DNA of 64,000 bases from Streptomyces sp. GESEQ-4 (lineage in GTDB: Bacteria > Actinomycetota > Actinomycetes > Streptomycetales > Streptomycetaceae), in the NCBI RefSeq assembly GCF_017948455.1, contig NZ_JAFFSU010000007.1, positions 295,586 through 359,585 of the forward strand. The letters are read 5' to 3'. Shown here one piece after another: positions 15,941 to 24,084 of the stretch; position 1 is the first letter of the stretch; each line of letters starts with the position of its first letter. The notes beneath the pieces were generated by a model. It was given only the letters and a program-made list of their open reading frames with translations. It was not told the DNA's origin and ran no database searches. The position numbers and the translations under genes are program-made.

Positions 15941-16845
15941 GCTCTACTCGTAAGCACACCGCCCTGCCCAAGGCCCAGATCCTCATCGAGGCACTGCCCT
16001 GGCTGGTCCGGCACAACGGCAAGACCGTCGTCATCAAGTTCGGCGGCAACGCCATGGTCGACGAGGAGCTGAAGGCCGCCTTCGCCCAGGACGTCGTGTT
16101 CCTGCACCACGCCGGCCTCAAGCCGGTCGTCGTGCACGGCGGCGGCCCGCAGATCAGCGCCGCCCTCGACAAGCACGGCATCGTCAGCGAGTTCAAGGCG
16201 GGCCTCAGGGTCACCACCGAGGACGCCATGGACGTCGTACGCATGGTCCTGGCCGGGCAGGTGCAGCGCGAGCTCGTCGGGCTGCTCAACCAGCACGGGC
16301 CGCTCGCCATCGGTCTGACCGGCGAGGACGCGCACACCATCACCGCCATCAAGCACCAGCCCGAGATCGACGGCGAGTTGGTCGACATCGGGCGGGTGGG
16401 CGAGATCACCGAGATCGACACGGGCGCGATCGAGGCACTGCTCGCCGACGGCCGGATCCCGGTCGTCTCCTCGATCGCCCGCTCCCAGGACGACGGACAT
16501 GTCTACAACGTCAATGCTGATACGGCGGCTGCGGCACTCGCTGCTGCGTTGGACGCCGAAACCCTCATGGTCCTCACGGACGTCGAGGGCCTCTACGAGG
16601 ACTGGCCGAACAGCGACGAGGTGATCAGCCGCCTCACCGCTTCCCAACTGGAGAAGCTGCTGCCGGAGTTGTCCTCCGGCATGGTGCCGAAGATGGAGGG
16701 CTGTCTGCACGCCGTGCGCAACGGGGTGACCACCGCCCGGGTCATCGACGGCCGCGTCCAGCACTCCATCCTGCTGGAGATCTTCACCGACGAGGGCATC
16801 GGCACGATGGTCGTGCCGGACGAGCAAGAGGGGGACGCCGTATGA
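15937..16845 (+). CDS. argB: Acetylglutamate kinase
   Basis: Phosphorylates N-acetylglutamate, the second step and usual site of arginine feedback control. The 302-residue protein has the amino acid kinase fold: TVVIKFGGNAMVD (phosphate-binding Lys), FLHHAGLKPVVVHGGGPQIS, FKAGLRVTTEDAMDVVRMVL (substrate), VYNVNADTAAAALAAAL and LMVLTDVEGLYEDWP. The N-terminal helix (KAQILIEALPWLVRHNGKT) is the one present in arginine-inhibitable hexameric enzymes, so feedback control is likely. It overlaps argJ and argD by 4 bp each. Confidence 0.97.
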   Translation: MSSTRKHTALPKAQILIEALPWLVRHNGKTVVIKFGGNAMVDEELKAAFAQDVVFLHHAGLKPVVVHGGGPQISAALDKHGIVSEFKAGLRVTTEDAMDVVRMVLAGQVQRELVGLLNQHGPLAIGLTGEDAHTITAIKHQPEIDGELVDIGRVGEITEIDTGAIEALLADGRIPVVSSIARSQDDGHVYNVNADTAAAALAAALDAETLMVLTDVEGLYEDWPNSDEVISRLTASQLEKLLPELSSGMVPKMEGCLHAVRNGVTTARVIDGRVQHSILLEIFTDEGIGTMVVPDEQEGDAV

Positions 16846-18044
16846 CCGCCAATCAGGACCTCACCACGCGGTGGCAGGGCGCGCTCATGAACAACTACGG
16901 CACTCCGCGACTGCCGCTCGTGCGCGGGGAGGGCGCGAAGCTCTGGGACGCAGACGGCAAGGAGTACGTCGACTTCGTCGGCGGCATCGCGGTCAACGCG
17001 CTCGGTCACGCCCACCCGGCGATCGTCGAGGCGGTGAGCCGGCAGGTCGCCTCGCTGGGGCATGTGTCGAACCTGTTCGTCGCCGAGCCGCCGGTCGCGC
17101 TCGCCGAACGGCTGCTGCAGATCTTCGGCCGGGACGGCAGGGTCTTCTTCTGCAACTCCGGGGCCGAGGCGGTCGAAGGGGCGTTCAAGATCGGGCGGCT
17201 GACCGGGCGGTCGCACATGGTCGCCACCGACGGCGGCTTCCACGGCCGCACCATGGGCGCCCTCGCCCTCACCGGACAGCCCGGCAAGCAGACCCCCTTC
17301 CTGCCGCTGCCCGGCGATGTCACCCACGTCCCGTACGGCGACGCGCAGGCGCTGGCCGCCGCGGTCACCCAGGAGACGGCTCTCGTCATCATCGAGCCGA
17401 TCCAGGGCGAGAACGGGGTCGTGATCCCGCCGACGGGCTATCTGAAGGCGGCCCGCGCGATCACCGCCGCCACGGGCAGCCTGCTGGTGCTGGACGAGGT
17501 GCAGACCGGGATCGGGCGCACCGGGCACTGGTTCGAGTACATGGCGCACGAGGGCGTCCTGCCGGACGTCGTCACGCTCGCCAAGGGCCTCGGCGGCGGG
17601 CTGCCGCTGGGCGCGACCGTGGCCTTCGGGCGGGCGGCCGAGCTCCTCCAGCCCGGACACCACGGCACGACCTTCGGCGGCAACCCCGTCGCCTGCGCGG
17701 CCGGACTCGCCGTGCTCGACACCATCGCGAACGACGGGTTGCTGGAGAACGTCAAGCGGCAGAGCGAGAGCTTGCGCCACGGAATCGAGTCACTGAACCA
17801 CTCGTTGATCTCCCACGTCCGGGGTGCGGGTCTCCTGCTGGGTATCGTGCTCACCGAGCCGCTTGCGCCACAGGTGCAGCACGCGGCCCAGGACGCCGGT
17901 TTCCTGGTGAACGCGCCCGCCCCCGATGTCGTACGACTGATGCCGCCCCTCAACCTGGGCGACGACGCGGTGGACGCATTCCTCCGGGCGCTCCCCGGTG
18001 TCCTGGACACGGTGACCGAAGGGGACGGACATTCCGGAGAATGA
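16842..18044 (+). CDS. argD: Acetylornithine aminotransferase
   Basis: PLP enzyme converting N-acetylglutamate semialdehyde to N-acetylornithine with glutamate. The 400-residue class III aminotransferase has LWDADGKEYVDFVGGIAVNA, FFCNSGAEAVEGAFKI, FHGRTMGALALTGQPGKQ, VIIEPIQGENGVVIP, LLVLDEVQTGIGRTGHWF and VVTLAKGLGGGLPLGA, where Lys binds PLP. The start codon overlaps the argB stop (ATGA). argR follows after 7 bp. Confidence 0.96.
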   Translation: MTANQDLTTRWQGALMNNYGTPRLPLVRGEGAKLWDADGKEYVDFVGGIAVNALGHAHPAIVEAVSRQVASLGHVSNLFVAEPPVALAERLLQIFGRDGRVFFCNSGAEAVEGAFKIGRLTGRSHMVATDGGFHGRTMGALALTGQPGKQTPFLPLPGDVTHVPYGDAQALAAAVTQETALVIIEPIQGENGVVIPPTGYLKAARAITAATGSLLVLDEVQTGIGRTGHWFEYMAHEGVLPDVVTLAKGLGGGLPLGATVAFGRAAELLQPGHHGTTFGGNPVACAAGLAVLDTIANDGLLENVKRQSESLRHGIESLNHSLISHVRGAGLLLGIVLTEPLAPQVQHAAQDAGFLVNAPAPDVVRLMPPLNLGDDAVDAFLRALPGVLDTVTEGDGHSGE

Positions 18045-18051
18045 GACGACG

Positions 18052-18591
18052 ATGAGCCAGGCGCAGGATCACGAGCAGCCGAGCGGGCCTGCCGTGCCGC
18101 AGACCCGCACCGCGCGTCACCGCCGGATCGTGGACATCCTCAACCGGCAACCCGTGCGGTCGCAGAGCCAGTTGGCGAAGCTGCTCGCCGACGACGGGCT
18201 GACCGTCACGCAGGCGACGCTCTCCCGCGACCTGGATGAGCTGAACGCGGTGAAGATCCGCAACACCGACGGCGACCTGATCTATGCGGTGCCGAGTGAG
18301 GGGGGTTTCCGTACGCCGCGTGCTCCGCTGGGGGGGTCGGCGAAGGAGGAGCGGATGCGGCGGCTCTCCGCGGAGCTGTTGATCTCTGCGGAGGCTTCGG
18401 CGAACCTTGTGGTGCTCCGTACGCCGCCGGGTGCGGCGCAGTTTCTCGCCTCGGCGATCGATCAGGCCGAGTTGCACGACATTCTGGGGACGATCGCTGG
18501 TGACGACACGTTGCTGTTGATCAGCCGGGATCCTACGGGTGGGCAGGCGCTGGCGGATCATTTGCTGCGGTTGGCTCAGAACGGGCACTGA
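18052..18591 (+). CDS. argR: Arginine repressor
   Basis: Hexameric arginine-dependent repressor of the arg genes. The 179-residue protein has a short hydrophilic head, an N-terminal winged helix (RHRRIVDILNRQPVRSQSQL, VTQATLSRDLDELNAVKIRN) and a C-terminal arginine-binding and oligomerisation domain (LVVLRTPPGAAQFLASAIDQ, ILGTIAGDDTLLLISRDPTG). The SRDL element and GDDT motif are those expected. It is the last gene of argCJBDR, so it is autoregulated through the ARG box before argC; the separate argG promoter carries further boxes. A dispersed-repeat hairpin follows. Confidence 0.96.
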   Translation: MSQAQDHEQPSGPAVPQTRTARHRRIVDILNRQPVRSQSQLAKLLADDGLTVTQATLSRDLDELNAVKIRNTDGDLIYAVPSEGGFRTPRAPLGGSAKEERMRRLSAELLISAEASANLVVLRTPPGAAQFLASAIDQAELHDILGTIAGDDTLLLISRDPTGGQALADHLLRLAQNGH

Positions 18592-18608
18592 GGGGTTGTG
18601 TGTCGGGT

Positions 18609-18684
18609 GCGGGTGTGTGGGGGCTTGTCGCGCCCACGCGGCGGAGCCGCATATCGATACAGCCCCGCGCCCCTGAAGGGGCGC
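18609..18684 (-). repeat. Dispersed intergenic repeat, copy 3 (long form)
   Basis: Read on the minus strand: AGCGCCCC-TTCA-GGGGCGC hairpin, GGGGCTGTATCGATATGCGG, CTCCGCCGCGTGGGCGCGAC, then AAGCCCCC. It fills the convergent gap between argR and the sigma-factor gene. Its hairpin begins at the sigma gene's TAG stop and may serve as a terminator for both. Confidence 0.85.
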
Positions 18685-19841
18685 TAGCGTCGCCGTTGGA
18701 CATTGAGGCGGGCTGCCTGGCGCGTTAGGTGGTTGCGTTCCTCGAGGGTGGGGGCCTTTTGGGCTGCCTCGGAGTACAGGTGTGCCGCCGTGTCCAGGTC
18801 GCCGTCGCGTTCGTGGAAGTAGGCGGCTACGGCGGTGTAGCGGGGGAGTGAGGCGTCCAGCTCCGCCAGTGCCGCCAGGCCTGCGCGCGGTCCGTCTGCC
18901 TCGCCTACGGCTACCGCGCGGTTGAGGCGGACGATGGGGTTGTCGGTGAGGCGGGTCAGCTCGTCGTACCACTCGACGATCTGGACCCAGTCGGTCTCCT
19001 CGGTGCGGGGCGCGTCCGCGTGGAGGGCGGCGATGGCGGCCTGGGCCTGGAACTCGCCGAGCCGGTCGCGGGCGAGGGCCGACTGCAGGATCTCGACTCC
19101 CTCGGCGATCGCCTTGGTGTCCCACCGGCTCCGGTCCTGCTCGGCGAGCGGTACCAGGCTGCCGTCGGGCGCGGTACGGGCCGCGCGCCGGGCGTGGTGG
19201 AGCAGCATGAGGGCGAGCAGCCCGGCCACCTCGGGGTGTTCGATCGCCGCCGCTAGCTGCCGGGTGAGCCGGATGGCCTCGGCGGCGAGGTCGATGTCGC
19301 CGGAGTAGCCCTCGTTGAAGACCAGGTAGAGGACGCGCAGCACGGTGGCCACATCGCCGGGCTGGTCGAACCGCACGCCGGAGACGGTCCGCTTGGCCCG
19401 GCTGATGCGCTGCGCCATGGTCGCTTCGGGCACGAGGTAGTTCTGGGCGATCTGCCTGGTGGTGAGGCCGCCGACGGCGCGCAGGGTGAGGGCGACGGCG
19501 GACGACGGGGTCAGTGAGGGGTGGGCGCAGAGGAAGTAGAGCTGGAGGGTGTCGTCAGCCGCGGGCGCGGGGCCTGGTACCGGCTCCTCCTCTACGCGGT
19601 CCTCGCGTCGGCGTCGGGCGGTGTCCGCGCGGGTCGCGTCGAGGAACTTGCGCCACGCCACGGTGACGAGCCAGCCCTTCGCATCCCGCGGCGGGTCGGC
19701 CGGCCAGACGCGTACCGCCTCGACGAGCGCGTCCTGGACGGCGTCCTCGGCCGCCGCGAAGTCTGCTCCGCGGCGGACGAGGACGGTGAGCACGCTCGGC
19801 GTGAGGCTGCGGAGCAAGGCCTCGTCCATGGGTGGGGTCAC
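18684..19841 (-). CDS. ECF42-group RNA polymerase sigma factor
   Basis: A 385-residue sigma factor of the ECF42 type, which lacks an anti-sigma factor and instead pairs with a DGPF protein. Residues about 5-75 are region 2 (VLTVLVRRGADFAAAEDAVQ, DAKGWLVTVAWRKFLDATRA). DTLQLYFLCAHPSLTP and region 4 (LRAVGGLTTRQIAQNYLVPE, TMAQRISRAKR) follow. The long C-terminal half (about 200-385) is the DUF6596/TPR-like extension typical of this group (EWYDELTRLTDNPIVRLNRA). GTG 19841 overlaps the DGPF stop by GTGA and has GGAG upstream; ATG 19829 is an alternative. Confidence 0.9.
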   Translation of the reverse strand: MTPPMDEALLRSLTPSVLTVLVRRGADFAAAEDAVQDALVEAVRVWPADPPRDAKGWLVTVAWRKFLDATRADTARRRREDRVEEEPVPGPAPAADDTLQLYFLCAHPSLTPSSAVALTLRAVGGLTTRQIAQNYLVPEATMAQRISRAKRTVSGVRFDQPGDVATVLRVLYLVFNEGYSGDIDLAAEAIRLTRQLAAAIEHPEVAGLLALMLLHHARRAARTAPDGSLVPLAEQDRSRWDTKAIAEGVEILQSALARDRLGEFQAQAAIAALHADAPRTEETDWVQIVEWYDELTRLTDNPIVRLNRAVAVGEADGPRAGLAALAELDASLPRYTAVAAYFHERDGDLDTAAHLYSEAAQKAPTLEERNHLTRQAARLNVQRRR

Positions 19842-20245
19842 TCCGTGACGGTGGGCTGCACGCCGTAGAACGGGCGCAGTTCCAGCCACTCGTGGATCGT
19901 CTTGCCGCCCGCCCCGGGCGCGGCGGACAGTTCCCCGGCCAGCTCGACGGCGCGCTCGTAGCTGTCGACGTCGATCACCATCCAGCCGGCGATGAGGTCC
20001 TTGGTCTCGGCGAACGGTCCGTCGGTGACCGGCGGGCGCCCCTCACCGTCGTACCGGACCCACGTCCCCTCGGGGGCGAGGGCCACCTCGCCGACGAACT
20101 CCCCGGTCTTCTCGAGCCGCTCCGCGAAGTCCCGCATGTACTGCACGTGCGCCGTGATCTCCTCGGGCGTCCACTGATCCATGGGCACGTCGTTGACCGC
20201 CGCCGGCGCGCCGCGGTAGTGCTTGAGCAGCAGGTACTTGGCCAT
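19838..20245 (-). CDS. DGPF (YCII-related) domain protein, partner of the ECF42 sigma factor
   Basis: A 135-residue single-domain protein with a ferredoxin-like YCII fold. The name-giving motif VTDGPFAETKDLIAGWMVID is present, along with MAKYLLLKHYRGAPA at the start and WLELRPFYG near the end. Genes of this type lie beside ECF42 sigma genes and are thought to be coregulated or to modulate them; no enzymatic activity is established. The start ATG 20245 has AGGAGAATCACG upstream (read on the minus strand). The stop overlaps the sigma-factor start, so the pair is translationally coupled. Confidence 0.9.
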   Translation of the reverse strand: MAKYLLLKHYRGAPAAVNDVPMDQWTPEEITAHVQYMRDFAERLEKTGEFVGEVALAPEGTWVRYDGEGRPPVTDGPFAETKDLIAGWMVIDVDSYERAVELAGELSAAPGAGGKTIHEWLELRPFYGVQPTVTE

Positions 20246-20296
20246 CGTGATTCTCCTCGGTGTGCTGCGACCCATTGTGGCCGCGTTCACCCCAGG

Positions 20297-20323
20297 GACG
20301 GAGCCGACCACGGGTCCTCGACA
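20297..20323 (-). promoter_or_regulatory. Candidate autoregulated ECF42 promoter
   Basis: On the minus strand TGTCGA (20323-20318) is followed after 17 bp by CGTC (20300-20297), about 50 bp before the DGPF start. TGTCGA at -35 with CG(A/T)C at -10 is the motif I recall for ECF42-dependent promoters in Streptomyces, so the sigma factor may drive its own operon. Confidence 0.55.
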
Positions 20324-20380
20324 TCACCGAGGGAACTTTTTTGAGGCCTCCGCTGTAGCTGCGGGCATGCGTGCCGCCTG

Positions 20381-20433
20381 GGGCGATGGGGGTCCCCCCG
20401 CTCGAGCGAAGCCGAGAGTGGGGGAGGGTGGGC
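20381..20433 (+). repeat. Second dispersed repeat family, copy A
   Basis: A 53-bp sequence running GGGCGATGGGGGTCCCCCCG, CTCGAGCGAAGCCGAGAGTG, GGGGAGGGTGGGC. It is identical over all 53 bp to 59536-59588. It can fold through CCCCCGCTCG and CGAGAGTGGGGG. It lies between the ECF42 pair and the ApbE gene. Confidence 0.9.
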
Positions 20434-20494
20434 GCAGGCGGCACCCCGTCAGCGCTGGGCTGCGCGACCCACCCAGCCCAGCCACCGCGCCCCG

Positions 20495-21307
20495 TCACCC
20501 CAACCGCGCCGCCAACCCCCCGGTGCACCGCACCTCGTCCCCCGCCGTCACCAGCAACGCCTCCACATCCGGCAGCGACTCCAGCCACCGCAACCCCGCC
20601 CGCGAACCCATCGCAAACGCGGCGGTGGCCCAGCAGTCCGCCCACGTGAGTGAAGGCCCCACCACGGTCACCGCCACCAGGTCCGTCACGGCGGACCGCC
20701 CCGTCCGCGGATCGACGATGTGCGCGCCGCGCTCGGCCGTACCGGACGTGGCGACGGCCAGCTCCTCCACCCCCGCAGCCGACACGACTGCGGCAAGTCC
20801 CCCCGGCCGCAAGGGATCCGCCACCCCGACCCGCCACGGCCGCTGCGGCCCGGGGCTGCCGAGCAGCTGGACGTCACCCCCGCCGTTCACGCTCACCCCG
20901 CTCGCCCCGACCGCCGCCAGGGACCGCGCCGCCCGTTCGACGGCCCACCCCTTGACGATCCCGGTCGGATCGAGCCGCCCCTCGTACGACGTGCTGAACC
21001 AGCCCTCGCTCAGCCGCTCCGCCTCCGCGGCCAGCTCCAGCACCTCGGCGACCTCGGGATCACAGTCGCCGACGCTCAGCTCACCGCGGGCCAGCCGCGA
21101 CACCTGGCTGTCGTCCCGGTAGGTGCTGAACACCTCGTTCACCTGGTGCAGCCCGGCGACCGCCTCCTCCAGTGCCGCCTTGACCGCACCGGGATCCCCG
21201 CCGCGGACGTCGAAGGAGAAGACGGTCCCCATGACCTCCTCCACATGACGCACCGCGGCGGGAGCTGCTGCTGCCGATTCGGCGTGCTCGGCCACCGCCT
21301 CAGACAC
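20495..21307 (-). CDS. apbE: FAD:protein FMN transferase (ApbE family)
   Basis: Takes FMN from FAD and attaches it covalently to Thr in target proteins outside the membrane. The 270-residue protein has HVEEVMGTVFSFDVRGG, NEVFSTYRDDSQVSRLARGE, LDPTGIVKGWAVERAA, VSVNGGGDVQLLG and AVATSGTAERGAHIVDPRTG, all standard ApbE blocks, including the Mg-binding region near the last. The GTG at 21307 overlaps the stop of the FMN-binding protein by 8 bp, so its product acts on that neighbour. No clear signal peptide is visible. Confidence 0.9.
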   Translation of the reverse strand: MSEAVAEHAESAAAAPAAVRHVEEVMGTVFSFDVRGGDPGAVKAALEEAVAGLHQVNEVFSTYRDDSQVSRLARGELSVGDCDPEVAEVLELAAEAERLSEGWFSTSYEGRLDPTGIVKGWAVERAARSLAAVGASGVSVNGGGDVQLLGSPGPQRPWRVGVADPLRPGGLAAVVSAAGVEELAVATSGTAERGAHIVDPRTGRSAVTDLVAVTVVGPSLTWADCWATAAFAMGSRAGLRWLESLPDVEALLVTAGDEVRCTGGLAARLG

Positions 21308-22496
21308 CGGCCTGGTCCAACGCCGACTGCAGTGACTTCTTGTACCCGGCGCTGGTGTACGTCGCCCCGGACACCGCGTCGATGTCCGCGCTGCCCGCGG
21401 CCACCGTCTGCTGGTTGAGCTTGGGCACCGCGTTGTTGGAGACCTGGGTGCTCTTCCCGCCACTGGGCGCCTGCACCACCGCGGCCTGGACGATCTTGCC
21501 GTCGCGCATCGTGATCCGGACCTGCACCGGCCCGTACTCGGTCTGCGCGACCGCGCCGGTGACGGTCCCGGTCCCGTTGGTGACACCGCCGCCGGCGTCC
21601 TGCCCGGCACCAGCACCAGCACCAGCGCCGGCCTCGGCACCGGCATCGCCGCCGGCAGCAGGCGCGCTGGGGCTGGCGCCCGCGCCGGCCTCCGCCCCGC
21701 TCCCCGACTCCGCGCCGCCGCCGGCGGGCTTCACCTTGTCGAGCGCCGACTGCAGGGACTTCTTGTACCCGGCGCTGGTGTAGGTAGCTCCGGAGACCGC
21801 GTCGATGTCCGCCGTCCCGGCGGCCACCGCGGCCTGGTTGAGCTTGGGCACCGAGTTGCCGGTGATCTGCGTGCTCTGGCCGCCGGTCGGCGTCTGTACC
21901 GCCTCGGCCTTGGTGATCTTCCCGCCGTTGACGGTGATCCGGACCTGCACGGGCCCGTACTGCGTGTCGGCCACGTCACCGGTGACGGTCTGAGCCTGCG
22001 CGGCCCCGCCACCGCCCGCGCCCTGCCCCGAGCCGCCGCCCTGCGCCGCGGCCTTGTCGAGCGCCGACTGCAGGGACTTCTTGTACCCGGCGCTGGTGTA
22101 GGTCGCCCCGGAGACCGCGTCGATGTCCGCCGTCCCGGCGGCCACCGCGGCCTGGTTGAGCTTGGGGATCGCGTTGTTGTTGATCTGGGTGCTCTGGCCG
22201 CCGGTGGGGTTCTGTACCGCCTCGGCCTTGGTGACCTTCCCGCCGTTGACGGTCAGCCGGACCTGCACGGGCCCGTACTGAGTGTCGGCCGCGTCACCGG
22301 TGAAGGATCCGCTGCCGATCGCCTGGGCGCCGCCCTGGGCGGATTCCTGTGCGCCGATCGACTGGCCGGGTGCCGCGCCGCCCACCGCCTCGGAGTCGGA
22401 ATCCGACCCCGGTTTCAGCGACAGCAGCAGTACGATCCCGGACACGGTGGCGGCGCCGGCCAGCACGACACGCCGAAGGGGATGGGTCTTCCTCAT
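21300..22496 (-). CDS. Membrane-anchored protein with three tandem FMN-binding (flavinylation) domains
   Basis: A 398-residue extracytoplasmic flavoprotein. A signal/anchor helix (RRVVLAGAATVSGIVLLLSL) is followed by three FMN_bind domains at about 60-150, 168-252 and 310-397, joined by Gly/Ala-rich linkers. Each domain carries TQYGPVQVR (or TEYGPVQVR), GGQST (or GGKST), and DIDAVSGATYTSAGY, in which the second Thr of SGATYT is the usual site of covalent FMN. Most actinobacterial relatives have one domain. Lying between the ferric-reductase-like gene and apbE, it probably carries electrons on FMN away from the membrane. The three coding repeats are nearly identical in DNA, so the number of domains may vary by recombination. 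Confidence 0.9.
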   Translation of the reverse strand: MRKTHPLRRVVLAGAATVSGIVLLLSLKPGSDSDSEAVGGAAPGQSIGAQESAQGGAQAIGSGSFTGDAADTQYGPVQVRLTVNGGKVTKAEAVQNPTGGQSTQINNNAIPKLNQAAVAAGTADIDAVSGATYTSAGYKKSLQSALDKAAAQGGGSGQGAGGGGAAQAQTVTGDVADTQYGPVQVRITVNGGKITKAEAVQTPTGGQSTQITGNSVPKLNQAAVAAGTADIDAVSGATYTSAGYKKSLQSALDKVKPAGGGAESGSGAEAGAGASPSAPAAGGDAGAEAGAGAGAGAGQDAGGGVTNGTGTVTGAVAQTEYGPVQVRITMRDGKIVQAAVVQAPSGGKSTQVSNNAVPKLNQQTVAAGSADIDAVSGATYTSAGYKKSLQSALDQAGV

Positions 22497-22569
22497 CGCT
22501 CCTGAACTCCTGATTCCCGAAGATTCCCGAAGGTCCTGAAGACCCCGAAGGTGGTGATGTTTCCCGTCG

Positions 22570-23952
22570 TCACATCTCGAACGACTCGTGATGGATACGG
22601 CGGGCGGGGACGCCCGCGCCGCGCAGTGCGTCGTACACGCCCTGCGCGAAGCCGGGCGGCCCGCACAGGAACACGTCGTGCTCGTCGATGTCCGGCAGCT
22701 TCTGGCGCAACCGCTCCGCCGAGATGTCCGGGCGTTCCCCGTCCGGGGAGTTGACGGCGTACATCAGCCGGGCGCCCCGCTCGTCGGCGATGGCGGCCAG
22801 CTCGTCCCAGAGGGCCAGGTCCTGGGTGCTGTTGGCCCGGTAGAGCAGCGTGATGTCACCGGAGGCGCCCGGCAGTGTCTCGAACAGCGCCCGCATCGGC
22901 GTGATGCCGACCCCGCCGGCGACCAGCAGCACCTTGCCGCGGCTGCGGCGCTGGGCGGTCAGCGCGCCGTACGGGCCCTCGGCCCACACGCGTGTGCCGG
23001 GCGTCAGCTCCCGCAGGCGTTCGCTGTGGTCGCCGATCGCCTTCACCGTGATCCGCAGCATGTCCGGCCGCGGCGCCGCCGACAGCGAGTACGGGTGCGA
23101 GCTGAACCGCATGCCCGGCGCCAGGAACCGCCAGCGGAAGAACTGGCCCGCCTCCGCGCCCATCCGGTGCAGCTTCCGGCCGCCGATCAGCACGGACACG
23201 ATCCCGGGCGTCTCCTCGATGACCGCCTCGACCCGCAAGCGGTGGCGCATGTTCAGCCGGATCGGGGTGAGGATCCGGTACCAGATCACCAGCGCCGTCA
23301 CCGTGCCGTACAGCCCGTACCAGGCGGTCTTCGCGAGGGGCTCGACGGCGAACTCGTTGCCGGTGCTGAGCTGGTGCCAGAAGGCGAGGAACACCGCCGC
23401 GTACGTCAGCAGATGGACGTGGTACCAGGTGTCGTACGGAATCATCCGGCGGATTCCGCCGATGGAGATGATCCCGATGAAGAACAGCAGACCGGTGCCG
23501 ATGGCGGCCTTGCCCATGTCCGGCAGCTGGTTGACGGAGTCGACCGTCTGCTGGGCGATGTAGCCGAGGTCCTTGCCGGCCTGGCGGGCGTAGCCCCACA
23601 TGATCAGGAAAATATGGGCGACGGTCAGGCTGAGCGTGTAGCGGCCGCTCATCGCATGCCAGCGCGCCACCCGGTCCGAGCCGACCCGGCGCTCCAGCGC
23701 GGGCACCCGGGCCATCTGCAGCACGACCAGCGCCATCAGGTAGCCGGCGAGCAGACCGGTGATCCGGCCCGCGGCGATGATCTTGCCGGTGGTGTCGCCG
23801 ATGGACGGGGTGTTGCTCCACCACAGCCAGATCACTCCGGCCGCGCCCGCCCACACGGCGAGCAGCAAGAGGGTCGCCGGGGAGCGGCGCGGACGAATGC
23901 GGCGCATCGTCTGGCGGCGGGCGGCGCGGCCGCTTGCGAGCGTGGTGGTCAC
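22570..23952 (-). CDS. Ferric-reductase-like transmembrane oxidoreductase (haem b, FAD, NAD(P)H)
   Basis: A 460-residue membrane electron-transfer protein. Six helices in residues about 25-225 include WHAMSGRYTLSLTVAHIFLI and TWYHVHLLTYAAVFLAFWHQ, whose His residues should ligate two haems. Residues about 235-330 are an FAD-binding barrel (FSSHPYSLSAAP), and 340-460 an NAD(P)-binding domain (LLVAGGVGITPMRAL, VFLCGPPGFAQG). It would pass electrons from cytosolic NAD(P)H across the membrane to the flavinylated partner encoded next. GTG 23952 has CACGGAGGAACC upstream. Operon order: reductase, triple FMN-binding protein, apbE. Confidence 0.9.
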   Translation of the reverse strand: MTTTLASGRAARRQTMRRIRPRRSPATLLLLAVWAGAAGVIWLWWSNTPSIGDTTGKIIAAGRITGLLAGYLMALVVLQMARVPALERRVGSDRVARWHAMSGRYTLSLTVAHIFLIMWGYARQAGKDLGYIAQQTVDSVNQLPDMGKAAIGTGLLFFIGIISIGGIRRMIPYDTWYHVHLLTYAAVFLAFWHQLSTGNEFAVEPLAKTAWYGLYGTVTALVIWYRILTPIRLNMRHRLRVEAVIEETPGIVSVLIGGRKLHRMGAEAGQFFRWRFLAPGMRFSSHPYSLSAAPRPDMLRITVKAIGDHSERLRELTPGTRVWAEGPYGALTAQRRSRGKVLLVAGGVGITPMRALFETLPGASGDITLLYRANSTQDLALWDELAAIADERGARLMYAVNSPDGERPDISAERLRQKLPDIDEHDVFLCGPPGFAQGVYDALRGAGVPARRIHHESFEM

Positions 23953-24084
23953 GGTTCCTCCGTGAGAACGGGCTGTGGCCTTGGCCCACAGATACGTGCC
24001 GCGACGGCAGTGTGTTCAGCCGCTCCTCGAGTCCCGTGTGCCGGAAGCGACTCGCAGTGACCGTCGCCGGTCCCGCACGGCGCC

